64,000 nucleotides of DNA from Natrinema hispanicum (GCF_004217335.1 NZ_SHMP01000007.1:62001-126000); one strand, 5' to 3'; numbered from the stretch's first letter, positions 28,028-36,530 are shown. The notes: a model not told the origin generated them from the sequence alone. Translations and numbers: made by a program.

Positions 28028-28394
28028 CTACTATCAGAACTATGAGGTACTGTAATCACGTCTCAGGAGAGTTCGTTAGCCGAGGGAATTCAATTTTCGA
28101 CATTGGTCGCCATAGCTGCTTATACCGCCAAAATAGAGCATTTTCATCACTTGTCCACGCAGATCGGCTATCCACGGAAACTGCATGGACACCTATGTCC
28201 ACGCAGAATCGCATGACGGGAATGCTGTCCACGCAAAAACACCACCCAAAACCAACTAGTATACACTGGGTTCCATCCGCAGAACGATGCGGGGACAGGG
28301 AGCTTAGACACCATACACAGAATCGGCACTTCTATCTACATTCTGATATAGTTTGTTCGAGGGACTCAGTAAGTGCCCCTCGGGGGTATTGCCA
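28028..28394. other. Intergenic region between ATPase and PrimPol; candidate origin
   Basis: A 367-base stretch without a supported gene. It holds three direct repeats TGTCCACGCA (28152, 28196, 28226) plus TATCCACGGA and an inverted TGGACA, in AT-richer surroundings and next to a primase gene. This would suit an iteron-type replication origin or the operator of the PrimPol gene. Confidence 0.4.
28152..28235 (+). repeat. Three iteron-like repeats TGTCCACGCA
   Basis: Exact 10-mers at 28152-28161, 28196-28205 and 28226-28235, spaced 44 and 30 bases apart (start to start), with AGATCG / GAATCG-like extensions in the first two. A weaker TATCCACGGA lies at 28170-28179. Confidence 0.6.
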
Positions 28395-28976
28395 ATGAGT
28401 TCTACACCATCATTCGATAGAACAGTACTCCCAGCAGACTTGCGAGATCGTGACCAGTGGGTGTGCTGGAAAGAAGAACTTCGGGATGGGAAGCCGACGA
28501 AGATACCAGTGACGCCAGGGAGTGGTGCGTTCGCGTCATCGACGGATCCCGAAACATGGGCGTCGTTCGAGACAGCCCTCGAGTACGCTGACACAGGGAA
28601 CGCCGATGGCATCGGCTTCGTCTTTACCGACGACGATCCCATCGTCGGTGTGGATCTGGATGACTGTCGAGATCCCGCAAGCGACGACGTCGACGACATA
28701 GCGCTGGACATCATCGAGCGACTCGATTCCTATACGGAGATTTCTCCCTCGGGTACTGGGTTCCACGTACTCATCAAGGGAGAGCTCCCGGATGGACGGA
28801 ACCGCCGTGGTAGCATCGAACTGTATGACACTGCTCGGTTTTTCACCGTGACTGGCGACTACCTCGAGGACACGCCGCCTCGCGTTGCACGCCGGCAGGA
28901 CGCGCTGGTAGCGATCCATCGTGAATACGTCCAAGACTCTGACCCAGATCCAGAGCACGAATCTGGGAACCGTCGC

Positions 28977-28981
28977 AGTAT
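28977..28981. repeat. Target-site duplication AGTAT
   Basis: The 5-bp duplication recurs at 30420-30424. A 5-bp duplication is usual for ISH3-family elements. Confidence 0.85.
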
Positions 28982-30419
28982 CGGTACTTCCCGAGCGTCG
29001 CTTCGTGAGCTGTGCTGAGTCTCGGATGACCGGAGTGAACGCTGGTGTGGTAGCTGAGTGTAGGAGAAACAGAGTCCACAGATGGAGAGAACCGAACTGA
29101 GAAAGCTGAGATACGCCGTTTTAGACGAATGCTGTTGCTCGTCAGGTGCCTGCCCAAGGCCGCGGGCTGGCGTCAGCCCGCGGCCGATACATACGTTTCT
29201 GGCACACCGACGCCGTTCATCTTGATCTCCCAGCGCCGTTCTAGCTCTTCTTCCAATGCATGTCTAATCCAGTCAGAGAAGGTCTTGAACGTGAATTCCT
29301 GGGGAAGGTCGCGCCCGCCCCGACGTGGGCGGGCGACGACCGCCCACCGAAGCACGAGCCAGAGGTTCTCCAGCAAGAACCCGACCAAGACGAATGCAAA
29401 GCGGACGACTGGATCTTGTGTCGTCGTTACCACTCGTGCTTGGCGAAACACCCGGTAGCTTGTTTCAATCGCTGACCGTTTCCGGTACAGCTGTTCGACC
29501 TGCTTGGGCGTGCGATCAGCCAGATCGCACGCCACATACCCTCGCACAACCTCCCCGCTTTTCCCTCGATCTCCAGCGTGATAGGACACAGCGACCGCGA
29601 GCGGGAATTCTAGTTCCCGCTCGCGGTCTTTGTACATCCGATAGGTTGTCATGTACGAACGGTGCGTGTCCAACTTTTCCTTCATGCGTTCGCCCTTCTT
29701 TTGGACGGGAACGACAGTCGCAGCAATCTCCTGAGAACGACGCAGGATACGTTCGTTGTAGAAGCCGCGATCAGCCAACAGAAGCTCTATCTCGAAGGGA
29801 TAGGCCTCGACGCGGTCGAGGACGCGCTCGACCGCGTCGGCCTCTTTCTCATCGCTACGGACGTACGTCATCGCCAACGTCACTGGCTTTCCGTTCGAGA
29901 CGAGATACGCCGTGCAGTACCGGTGGCACGTCGTTGTTCCGTCTTTCGCGTGCATGCGGCAGAGTTCACCTTCTTCATTGGCGTACGTTCCGTGGTAGGG
30001 GTTATCGACGAAGTCAATGGAGACGATCCTCGACTGATCAGGGTCGAGGATCGTCATCGCTAACTCCCAGAGAAGGCGGTTAGCAACCCGCTCAAGCCAC
30101 TCTTGGTTGAGCGTATGTAGCCAGTCCATGACAGTATCATCACAGGCAGCGTTGTCGTTGTCCTTGCACGTCTCCCAGATGGAGGTCTGATTGACTGCTG
30201 CAAGAATGACGACCGCCCAGATATCGCCGGGATCGAGGGGCGAGCCCTCGATCCCTGGCAAAGGGAGCTGGCAAATGACGTCTTCCGCTAGATGTTTTAC
30301 GTCCGAGTCCGAAAGAACACCGTCTGGTTGAGGGGTTTTGAACACATTCACTTAACCAGACATCTTCCACATCAGATCAACGCTTTAGCTTCAGCTCTCA
30401 TACCGGTTGGGAAGTACCG
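28982..30419. mobile_element. Complete ISH3-family insertion sequence
   Basis: A 1438-bp element with inverted ends CGGTACTTCCCGA / the complement GGGAAGTACCG and one minus-strand transposase. It carries the same end as the decayed copy at 5677. It interrupts the PrimPol gene. Confidence 0.92.
29173..30351 (-). CDS. ISH3-family transposase
   Basis: A 392-residue DDE transposase. Motifs: GIEGSPLDPGDIWAVVI near residue 40, IVSIDFVDNPYHG (Asp, about 130), LLLADRGFYNERIL (Asp, about 208) and LYRKRSAIETSYRVFRQAR (Glu, about 310), then an Arg-rich tail with ARPRRGGRDLP. Full length, with both element ends present. Its decayed relative is at 5.7 kb, and a diverged relative at 56576. Confidence 0.93.
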   Translation of the reverse strand: MNVFKTPQPDGVLSDSDVKHLAEDVICQLPLPGIEGSPLDPGDIWAVVILAAVNQTSIWETCKDNDNAACDDTVMDWLHTLNQEWLERVANRLLWELAMTILDPDQSRIVSIDFVDNPYHGTYANEEGELCRMHAKDGTTTCHRYCTAYLVSNGKPVTLAMTYVRSDEKEADAVERVLDRVEAYPFEIELLLADRGFYNERILRRSQEIAATVVPVQKKGERMKEKLDTHRSYMTTYRMYKDRERELEFPLAVAVSYHAGDRGKSGEVVRGYVACDLADRTPKQVEQLYRKRSAIETSYRVFRQARVVTTTQDPVVRFAFVLVGFLLENLWLVLRWAVVARPRRGGRDLPQEFTFKTFSDWIRHALEEELERRWEIKMNGVGVPETYVSAAG

Positions 30420-31197
30420 AGTATGGACGTGACGAAAACGACGGGCAGTGCAGCCCATACTGACGTTGATCTCGAGGACGAGGACCTGCTCGAGCGAGCA
30501 CGGAACGCATCGAACGGTGAGAAGTTCGAGCGGTTGTGGCGTGGCTCGACTGCCGGTTACGAGAGTCAGTCAGAGGCGGACATGGCGCTGTGTTGTTTGC
30601 TGGCATTCTGGACTGGCGGTGACCTCCAGCAGATGGATCGGCTCTTCCGCCAATCGGGACTGCTCCGAAACAAGTGGGATGAAGTCCACTATGCTGACGG
30701 CTCTACGTACGGCGAGAAGACCATCGAACGAGCGGTTGCGAGTATCTCTGAGTTCTACGATCCGGACACTCGAGAGACGGCAACCGAATCTGCTCCCAGA
30801 ACGAGCGAGCCGTCGACCACTGCTAGCCGTGACAAATCGGATCGGAAGCAGAATCGTGCGTATCTGATTGAGAAGAACCGACTGTTGACTGGCCGTGTCG
30901 ACGAACTCGAGGCCACGCTCGAACAGAAAAATGAGCGCATCGATCTCCTCGAGGCAACGATCGAGGATCTCAAAACCGAACTTGCAGAGCGTAACCGAGA
31001 GATCAAGCAGACTCGAGAAGAACAAGTCGACACAGCGTCTGACTGTGACACCGCTTCAGAGACATCCTCTTTGTGGGGACGATTATTCGGCGAGAGCTCC
31101 AAGTAACAGTCGTTGCGAGGATCGTTTCTTCAATTCAGAGTAAGGCACTCAACTCGGTAAGTAAGTCTGCGAATCTATCGGCAGAATAGGTTCACGG

Positions 31198-31605
31198 TTA
31201 GCATTCGATGTCGGCGACCTGAGCCAACTGCGGTTGCTCGTCGCTTGGATGCGAGTACCAGAAATGGAATTGGAGACAGTAGTTCTCGTCGAGATCATCA
31301 ACACCCAAGATATCGACGCTCCCTGCGAAATCCTCAACGACTCCGTGTAACGCGACCGGGGAGACGTCTTCATCCGGAGCCATTGTCACTATCTCGTCGA
31401 CGCCCGCGTCGACACGGTGTGACCCCCAGTCTAGCATGCCAGCTTCGGTTTCGAGCGCGAGGTGGAACGTCCGCGCTCCATCGTCCGCATTCCGGAGTTC
31501 GACACTCACCTCTCTGAGGGATCCGCTAGACGTGAACGGGGCGATACAGCCGGAGAACCCGGACAACACGGCCGTCGCGGAGAGGAGGGCGTGGCGGCGT
31601 TGCAC
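31198..31605 (-). CDS. Secreted lipoprotein, about 135 aa
   Basis: Read from GTG, the protein begins with a basic residue pair and a hydrophobic run followed by a lipobox (ALLSATAVLSGFSGC). The mature part is a beta-sandwich-like domain (VELRNADDGARTFHLALETEAG onward, then CLQFHFWYSHP). It is probably a lipid-anchored surface protein of unknown function. A longer open frame exists upstream, but the lipobox decides for the GTG at 31605. The motif TGTACTGACCGCGAG lies about 40 bases upstream. Confidence 0.7.
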   Translation of the reverse strand: MQRRHALLSATAVLSGFSGCIAPFTSSGSLREVSVELRNADDGARTFHLALETEAGMLDWGSHRVDAGVDEIVTMAPDEDVSPVALHGVVEDFAGSVDILGVDDLDENYCLQFHFWYSHPSDEQPQLAQVADIEC

Positions 31606-31749
31606 ATATCCGACTACATTCGGCCGAAGTAAGTATGTTATTTGTACTGACCGCGAGTTTCGTGAGCCGTTCAGAATAAAGAAACAGACAACGGCCCACC
31701 GATACCCTCGTGACTGTGAGGTCGTGTTTTTCGTCCCTGGGAAGGGTGC

Positions 31750-31768
31750 GGGGCGATCGAACTGCCCC
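31750..31768 (+). promoter_or_regulatory. GC hairpin leader before 31779
   Basis: GGGGC (31750-31754) and GCCCC (31764-31768) can pair, about ten bases before the ATG and after a TTTTTCG tract (31726-31732). The near-identical leader stands before the paralogue at 43686. It may occlude or place the ribosome-binding region. Confidence 0.5.
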
Positions 31769-31778
31769 GAGATAGCGT

Positions 31779-32207
31779 ATGACTTCTGAGCGACAGCACC
31801 CGCGAGACCGTGGTATTGATCGAGCACCAACCCACCGACAGCCCACTGAACCACCCTGGTCCGGCCTCGAGTTACGGGTTCCGAACGACCGGAGTCGAGA
31901 GTCACTCATTTCGTTCGTCGAGTGTGTTCTCGTTGAACTCACGCATGCAGACGTCGGTGCCGAGTATCGATCGTCGAACGTCTGGGGAGTCAAACGAACC
32001 CAGTACATCGCCGCCGAGACGACTGGCCATCTCTTCAGGAAGCGTCATTACGACGAACGGCTCGGCTGGCACGAACAGACGATGTCTCGGCAGGACGTGC
32101 GTGATGAACTGATCAACCGCCTCGCACGGCCCACGTCACTGGCGACGAATCAGAGTCATCCCCACCCTGTTGAAGAACCAGATACGTTCCAGGTGAAGCC
32201 AACGTGA
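31779..32207 (+). CDS. Hypothetical protein, paralogue of 43686
   Basis: A 142-residue soluble protein with the conserved block GLELRVPNDRSRESLISFVECVLVELTHADVGAEYRSSNVWGVKRTQYIA and HYDERLGWHEQTMSRQDVRDELINRLARP. It is nearly identical to the protein at 43686 over the first 130 residues; the C-terminal part differs because a stop codon ends this copy earlier. No known domain is recognised. It heads a block of small genes repeated at 43.7-44.9 kb. Confidence 0.7.
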   Translation: MTSERQHPRDRGIDRAPTHRQPTEPPWSGLELRVPNDRSRESLISFVECVLVELTHADVGAEYRSSNVWGVKRTQYIAAETTGHLFRKRHYDERLGWHEQTMSRQDVRDELINRLARPTSLATNQSHPHPVEEPDTFQVKPT

Positions 32208-32241
32208 CAACTGCGAACAGGTCGACGGACCAGCAAGAGGT
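32094..32241 (+). repeat. 148-bp direct repeat, left copy
   Basis: Matches 33171-33318 with scattered substitutions; the corresponding single sequence in the uninterrupted block is 44001-44148. The two copies bracket the TumE/HTH pair. Confidence 0.85.
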
Positions 32242-32370
32242 GAACTCGTTCTCAATGTCTCTGAATCTGGTTGGTCAAGCGGCTCATGCTCTTGCAAAGA
32301 AGCAAACCACACACCTATGTTATGAAGTCCATAGGTTTATGCCTATGGAGGTAATCACATAAGATGACGG

Positions 32371-32676
32371 ATGGCGTCCTACACTACCATCGAAGATTGG
32401 CAGGATGTCGAAGATGGGTACGTCATCGATGTGACCATCCGGCAGACGGAGGATAAGAAGTACCCGTGTGGATGGGACTACAGCCTACACCACGGGGAAG
32501 TCGGCGGCGACACCATCCTTCGATACGACAACGCCCATGAACTGACGAAAGGCCATGAGCGCCACACCCGAAACGATGTTGAAATCATCGAATTCCCCGG
32601 GATGTTGACGCTCTACGATCGCTTTCAACGCGAAACCGAGGAGATGTCGCCTGTCTCATGGAACTGGTCGGAGTAG
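32371..32676 (+). CDS. TumE-family toxin-like protein
   Basis: A 101-residue protein with WQDVEDGYVIDVTIRQTED, then CGWDYSLHHGEVGGDTILRYDNAHELTKGHERH and a C-terminal helix MLTLYDRFQRE. The R-Y-D-N-A-H...H core corresponds to R-F-D-N-H-H...H in the protein at 12046. Family members are annotated as toxins. The gene is followed after 24 bases by an HTH gene, the same order as at 12.3 kb. Confidence 0.75.
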   Translation: MASYTTIEDWQDVEDGYVIDVTIRQTEDKKYPCGWDYSLHHGEVGGDTILRYDNAHELTKGHERHTRNDVEIIEFPGMLTLYDRFQRETEEMSPVSWNWSE

Positions 32677-32700
32677 GACGTCTCCAGGAGGTATACACCA

Positions 32701-33104
32701 TGCCCACGCTCAAAGTCACCGTCGGTGAACGTGATCGCCTCAACCAGCGCACGCGTAGCCGCATCAAGGCTGCCCAAGAGGGTGAAGACCTTGACGATGC
32801 CCAGCCGGTGTTGAACTTCGGATCGTATACAGAGCTCAGTCGCCTTCTTAGCCCAAAGAATCTAGAGTTGTTGGAAGCAATCTCTAAACACCAGCCCGAG
32901 AGCATCCGCGAAGCCGCTGACCTGGTGGAGCGAGACTACAAACAGGTCCATCGGAACCTTTCCGAACTCGAAGACATCGGCGTCATTGAGTTTGAAAATG
33001 GCGGGCCTGGTCAGGCAAAGAAGCCGAAACTGGCCTACGACGGTCTTGAAATTGATATCCCGTTTGCAGGATCGAATGGGAGTGTCGGTGCAGCAGCACC
33101 CTGA
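32701..33104 (+). CDS. HTH antitoxin-like partner of the TumE-like gene
   Basis: A 134-residue protein starting MPTLKVTVGERDRLNQRTRS. The winged helix spans about residues 55-115: SRLLSPKNLELLEAISKHQPESIREAADLVERDYKQVHRNLSELEDIGVIEF. It has the same architecture as the protein at 11635, with a C-terminal strand LEIDIPF. The ATG at 32701 is preferred; an upstream in-frame extension overlaps the toxin gene. It probably represses the pair and neutralises TumE. Confidence 0.8.
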
Positions 33105-33170
33105 AAGATCCTGTTCTTGGCCATCTAGAAACGACCCTTCGCTCTCTGTTCTCGCTACACGTGGTCGACG

Positions 33171-33318
33171 GACGTACGTGATGAACTGATCAACCGCCTC
33201 GCACAGCCTGCGTCACTGGCGACGAATCAGAGTCATACCCATCCTGTTGAGGAGCCAGATACGTTCAGGGTGAAGCCGACGTGGCAACTGCGAACAGGTC
33301 GCCGGACCAGCAAGAGGT
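33171..33318 (+). repeat. 148-bp direct repeat, right copy (gene fragment)
   Basis: A duplicate of codons near the end of the 31779-type gene (VRDELINRLAQPASLATNQSH...). After this copy the sequence follows the single-copy block at 44.15-44.24 kb up to 33414, where the next cassette starts. Confidence 0.85.
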
Positions 33319-33398
33319 AATCACCAGCCGTCAGTACTCCAGCCCGCTGTTGAATATCGATCACTGACTCCATACGCATCACGCAGTGTCTTCGACTT

Positions 33399-33414
33399 GA
33401 CTGTACTTCCAGCA
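33399..33414 (+). repeat. Left 16-bp cassette border
   Basis: GACTGTACTTCCAGCA, repeated with one change as GACCGTACTTCCAGCA at 34548-34563. The gene pair between them is absent from the parallel position in the block at 44.23-44.25 kb (GACTATGCTTCCAGCA). Confidence 0.75.
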
Positions 33415-33478
33415 TTGGAATACAAAATAATCCTGACCGACACTAAACTATTAGTTCGAAGAGGTCATAAAGAGAGCA

Positions 33479-34033
33479 ATGAGCGACCGATCACAGGTGT
33501 GGCCAGAAGAGATGGACAGTGCAGACCGTGTCAGGCATGTCGCCTTGACGCGAACGACACCACGGAATGCTGGTTGGATCGCCGAAGAGGCGGATGTCTC
33601 GAGAGATACGGCTGTTAAATACCTTGATCGAATGGCTGATCAAGGAGAGCTCGAGGCCATTGAAACAGCTGACGGCACATGCTACAAGCCCGATGAGATT
33701 ACGCACTTCCTCCGTGAAGTTCGTTCCCTTGCTGAAGAGCAGTCAGTAGACGAACTCACTAATGAACTGCGTGCGATTGGTGAGGAAATCGACTCGTGGA
33801 AGTCAACGTATAATGTTGAATCTCTCGAAAAACTTCGACAGAGCATTGGACGTGAGGATCTGTCGGCTGACGATCGACGCGAGCGCCTCGAAGTGATCGA
33901 AGAATGGGAATACAACATTCAGGTACGTGAAGCACTTCAGCTTGCGATCAGCCTTCAGAGTTCACTAACGCGACTTGATGCAGATCCGCGTCTCGCAAAT
34001 CGTGGTTCAGATACGCTTCCCCAAGAGGGCTAG
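33479..34033 (+). CDS. Winged-helix protein of a toxin-antitoxin-like pair
   Basis: A 184-residue protein resembling haloarchaeal DUF7342-type regulators. The HTH is at about residues 15-75 (RVRHVALTRTTPRNAGWIAEEADVSRDTAVKYLDRMADQGELE), followed by a helical region with ELRAIGEEIDSWKSTYNVESLEKLR and a final helix VREALQLAISLQSSL. It lies 6 bases before 34040. Two similar proteins (35413, 40139) are also followed by one partner gene. Confidence 0.75.
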   Translation: MSDRSQVWPEEMDSADRVRHVALTRTTPRNAGWIAEEADVSRDTAVKYLDRMADQGELEAIETADGTCYKPDEITHFLREVRSLAEEQSVDELTNELRAIGEEIDSWKSTYNVESLEKLRQSIGREDLSADDRRERLEVIEEWEYNIQVREALQLAISLQSSLTRLDADPRLANRGSDTLPQEG

Positions 34034-34039
34034 GGAAAG

Positions 34040-34483
34040 ATGGTACTCTTTCTTGCTGGTGGCCGAGGATTCACTCGGCGCGAAGGACTTCGTCGCCTCA
34101 AAGAACGACTCGAAAAAGAACCGGGGTTTTCCGATGTTCGGTATCGACCATCTCGACTCCGGCCTCGATCTGTCGTTGCTGACGTCGAGACTGAGATATT
34201 CTTAGGCGAAGAATTCCCACGGCAGCAGGCCACCTTTGAGGTCACATGGCGGCCACGTGCCGACATTGATGTTCAGCGTGTTCAGTGGGCTGATGACGTA
34301 GTCAGCTTGGGATGGCACAAAGACGATGATCATGAAGACCTTGGGACAACCCATTTCCAGATCGAGACCGATAAGGAATTAACCCACGAACCAGGACATC
34401 TCGAAGCAGAAGCGCCGCTAAGCTTTCTGGAAACCTGTCTTCAGCGACTTCCTCCAAAACTCGAGGAGACGATTCCAGAGTGA
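34040..34483 (+). CDS. Putative toxin-like partner protein (variant 1)
   Basis: A 147-residue protein with a basic N-terminal half (RREGLRRLKERLEKE...) and the segment VEIEIFL-type strands. The core follows: VTWRPRADIDVQRVQWADDVVSLGWHKDDDHEDLGTTHFQIE. Its pattern W-x-D-x-x-x-H...T-H-x-Q recalls the RWDRHPN-x-HN-x-R-x-HFH core of the partners at 35972 and 40667 and, more distantly, TumE. It is in the second position of the pair. The function is inferred from context; no catalytic test is possible here. Confidence 0.6.
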   Translation: MVLFLAGGRGFTRREGLRRLKERLEKEPGFSDVRYRPSRLRPRSVVADVETEIFLGEEFPRQQATFEVTWRPRADIDVQRVQWADDVVSLGWHKDDDHEDLGTTHFQIETDKELTHEPGHLEAEAPLSFLETCLQRLPPKLEETIPE

Positions 34484-34547
34484 ACCCGGTTACTCCTAAT
34501 TGAACGGTTGCTTGATCTCTGTATTCTCCTTCTGATACGGTCCCTCT

Positions 34548-34563
34548 GACCGTACTTCCAGCA
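34548..34563 (+). repeat. Right 16-bp cassette border
   Basis: GACCGTACTTCCAGCA, the second border of the 1.15-kb HTH/toxin-like cassette. It continues into the T-tract/hairpin leader of the next gene, as at 44.23-44.26 kb. Confidence 0.75.
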
Positions 34564-34574
34564 GTGAATTTTTG

Positions 34575-34595
34575 GCGCCATGAGGCACGAGGCGC
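34575..34595 (+). promoter_or_regulatory. T-tract and GC hairpin leader before 34626
   Basis: TTCCAGCAGTGAATTTTTG precedes GCGCC (34575-34579) and GGCGC (34591-34595), which can pair. The same arrangement stands before 44308 and 58362. Confidence 0.45.
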
Positions 34596-34625
34596 GCTCA
34601 ACAGTGAGCCGTCATGGAATTTCCA

Positions 34626-34916
34626 ATGACTGATCCAAATCCGATTGACGACACTGCAGACGATTACAGCCGGTTCGAGGCCAGACTCGTTGCCCGTGAT
34701 CAGGATGCAACTCGCGTTGTAACAGCAGATCTCGGCGAGACAACCGCCCGACAGCTCGTTACGGAACTCATCGATACCGGTGTGGTGACGCCGGTCCCTG
34801 GCAAGCGGGTGTTCATCCACGAGCCAAGTGGGACCGCTTTTGACTCGAGCACTCAGCTTGCCGTCTTCCATCGAGGTTGGACGGCGGCCCGAAACGCCGA
34901 CAAGGAGGGTGAGTGA
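34626..34916 (+). CDS. Hypothetical protein, paralogue of 44308
   Basis: A 96-residue acidic protein (MTDPNPIDDTADDYSRFEAR then VTADLGETTARQLVTELIDTGVVTP and HEPSGTAFDSSTQL). More than 90 percent identical by eye to the protein at 44308. An upstream Met at 34614 exists, but the paralogue starts here. Its stop overlaps the ATG of 34916, so the two are coupled. Function unknown. Confidence 0.7.
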   Translation: MTDPNPIDDTADDYSRFEARLVARDQDATRVVTADLGETTARQLVTELIDTGVVTPVPGKRVFIHEPSGTAFDSSTQLAVFHRGWTAARNADKEGE

Positions 34917-35245
34917 TGCAGCAGACGCTCGCTGGCTGTGCCTTCTGCGAAGCCCTGCCCGGAACCGAGTCCGGTGAGGCACATACCTGGGGAAAAGACG
35001 AGCGAGTCTCCCATCTGATCTGTGTCGACTGCGCTATCCAGGCGGAGCCGGACCCTAGCGACTGCGATCACTGCACCTGTGACGGTTGTGGGCTCATCGT
35101 CGACACGATTGCGGCGCTCACGCGGTTCCGCGTTGAACTCGGCCGTCTTGAGGGCACGCTACAGCTGTGTGCGCGGTGTAGTCCGGGTGGGCCAGCCACC
35201 TACTGGACGCGTGATCTCGAGGAGCACATCGTGAAGACTGCGTAA
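34916..35245 (+). CDS. Multi-CxxC zinc protein, paralogue of 44598
   Basis: A 109-residue protein with five Cys pairs or clusters: CAFCEAL, CVDCAI, CDHCTCDGCGL and CARCSP. It probably binds two or three zinc ions, like other small haloarchaeal zinc-finger proteins. ATG overlaps the stop of 34626. The last residues differ from the paralogue. Confidence 0.75.
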   Translation: MQQTLAGCAFCEALPGTESGEAHTWGKDERVSHLICVDCAIQAEPDPSDCDHCTCDGCGLIVDTIAALTRFRVELGRLEGTLQLCARCSPGGPATYWTRDLEEHIVKTA

Positions 35246-35412
35246 GTACTGGATGCGAATGTGAGAACATGCTGGAGATTCCTGTTGAGCAAGAAAATAC
35301 GTCGATGGTTCTGAACAGAGAGCGACGTAACTCGCTGAACGAAGCAGAAATAATTCAGCGTGCGGTAGATATATGGCTGATCATATCGTTAGTTGGATGT
35401 AGGTGAACACTG

Positions 35413-35979
35413 ATGGACTTGACTGATACTCCCGACGACATTCGTGATTCAACTGAGAGTCCACCTGATTTTACCGAATGGGACTCTCCTGAAGAGGTCT
35501 TGAAAGGAGGTCCAACACGAGAACGATTGCTCAGTGTTATTTTACAGTTACGGACTCCAACAAAAGTGTCCAGAATTGCAGAGCAAGCAGACTGCGATAC
35601 TGAGACTGCAAGGGACTACCTTGAATGGTTCACCTCGATGGGAATGACGCGTGAGATCTCGGGACGACCTGTGAGATACGAACGCAACGAATCGTATCTC
35701 CAGTGGCGCAGAGTTGAGCAAATCCGAGACGAATATTCTGAGGCAGAGATCGTCAAAGAGCTCAAAGAGACGATGAAACGAATCGAGGAGCATCGTGCCC
35801 AGTTCGATGCTGACAGTCCGGAAGACGTGTCTCTCATGGATCGCACCGAGGAAGCGTCGGTCGAAGAAGTGTGGGAAGCACTGAGTGAGTGGAAAACGCT
35901 CAAACAACGCGCAGAGCTGTTAGATACAGCACGTCAGAACGACCATCCCTCGAGTGGCGGTGCCAAAGTCGATGCCTGA
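35413..35979 (+). CDS. Winged-helix protein of a toxin-antitoxin-like pair
   Basis: A 188-residue protein of the DUF7342-like type. The HTH (GPTRERLLSVILQLRTPTKVSRIAEQADCDTETARDYLEWFTSMGM) is followed by RPVRYERNESYLQWRRVEQI and a helical tail with EEHRAQFDADSPEDVSLMD. This tail is shared with 40139 (YEEQFGTTDPTAVSVVE). The partner gene starts within its last codons at 35972, so the two are translationally coupled. It likely acts as repressor/antitoxin. Confidence 0.8.
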   Translation: MDLTDTPDDIRDSTESPPDFTEWDSPEEVLKGGPTRERLLSVILQLRTPTKVSRIAEQADCDTETARDYLEWFTSMGMTREISGRPVRYERNESYLQWRRVEQIRDEYSEAEIVKELKETMKRIEEHRAQFDADSPEDVSLMDRTEEASVEEVWEALSEWKTLKQRAELLDTARQNDHPSSGGAKVDA

Positions 35980-36418
35980 ACGCCGGCCAGTTGACGACGA
36001 TACTGTCCCAGAGGTCGGTGGCATCGATACCGACATTCTCGAACAAATTGGGCAGCATCTTGAACGAACCAATCGCTTTTCAGAGACCGTCTTTCAGCCG
36101 GAGTACGCACCAAGTTCAGTCGTCGCTGAATACGACATGGGGTACTTTCCAACTGCTATCGAGCGTGCGTATCTTCAGGTTCGCTGGTACGAGACAGACG
36201 ATTTCAACATCCACTACTCTGAACAATACGACACCGGAGACCGCTGGGAGTGTCGGTGGGACCGCCATCCAAATGATCACAATACTCGCTCACATTTTCA
36301 TCCGCCTCCAGATGCAGCGACACCAGGGGATGATGTAGAGTATGAGGAAGACTGGCGAGATATACTCTCGGACGTACTTGGCGACTTAGACGATCGAATC
36401 GAAGCGTTTTGGGAGTAA
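35972..36418 (+). CDS. Putative toxin-like partner protein (variant 2)
   Basis: A 148-residue protein with LQVRWYETDDFNIHYSEQYDTGDRWECRWDRHPNDHNTRSHFHPPPDA in the middle and a C-terminal helix WRDILSDVLGDLDDRIEAFW. The block RWECRWDRHPN-x-HN-x-R-x-HFH-x-PP is shared with 40667. The many conserved His, Arg and Asp suggest a catalytic or metal-binding site. ATG 35972 overlaps the stop of the HTH gene by eight bases. Confidence 0.7.
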   Translation: MPERRPVDDDTVPEVGGIDTDILEQIGQHLERTNRFSETVFQPEYAPSSVVAEYDMGYFPTAIERAYLQVRWYETDDFNIHYSEQYDTGDRWECRWDRHPNDHNTRSHFHPPPDAATPGDDVEYEEDWRDILSDVLGDLDDRIEAFWE

Positions 36419-36478
36419 ATCTGACCGCATCTCACTCATATCAGTACATCTTTGTGAGACTATCTATATTTTCTATCA

Positions 36479-36530
36479 GCGGCGTTGGATTCGAACCACT
36501 GTTTGGAAGCACCGGGTGACCCAACGCCGC
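36479..36530. terminator. Long-loop inverted repeat, possible terminator
   Basis: GCGGCGTTGG (36479-36488) is repeated inversely as CCAACGCCGC (36521-36530) and followed by CTTTT. It lies about 60 bases after the stop of the gene at 35972. Inside is GGATTCGAACC, the reverse of a tRNA T-loop, so it may instead be a scrap of a tRNA-like insertion site. Confidence 0.35.

Larger units (their letters stand above)
28395..31106 (+). pseudogene. Plasmid primase-polymerase (PrimPol), split by an ISH3-type element
   Basis: The first part (28395-28981) has the PrimPol layout: LRDRDQWVCWKEE, then KPTKIPVTPGSGAFASSTDPETWASFE, the catalytic DPIVGVDLDDC (Asp pair) and SPSGTGFHVLIKG with its His. The second part (30425-31106) has SEADMALCCLLAFWTGGDLQQMDRLFRQSGL and KWDEVH, the helix-bundle domain following phage/plasmid PrimPols, then a coiled coil (residues 140-205 of that part). 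Removing 28982-30419 and one copy of AGTAT gives one 422-residue frame across NRRS-MDVTKT. It would prime and start plasmid replication. In its present state the halves are separate. Confidence 0.85.

Noticed and set aside
28152..28235. CRISPR array
   Set aside because: Only three 10-bp repeats with unequal spacing and no spacer-like units; an iteron or operator reading is better.
29325..30083. Plus-strand frames opposite the ISH3 transposase
   Set aside because: Antisense shadows; the minus-strand frame has all catalytic motifs and fits the element ends.
36479..36530. Possible tRNA gene (GGTTCGAATCC-like loop on the minus strand)
   Set aside because: The total length is only about 52 bases, the T-stem does not pair properly, and no D or anticodon arm fits. 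Kept only as an inverted repeat.
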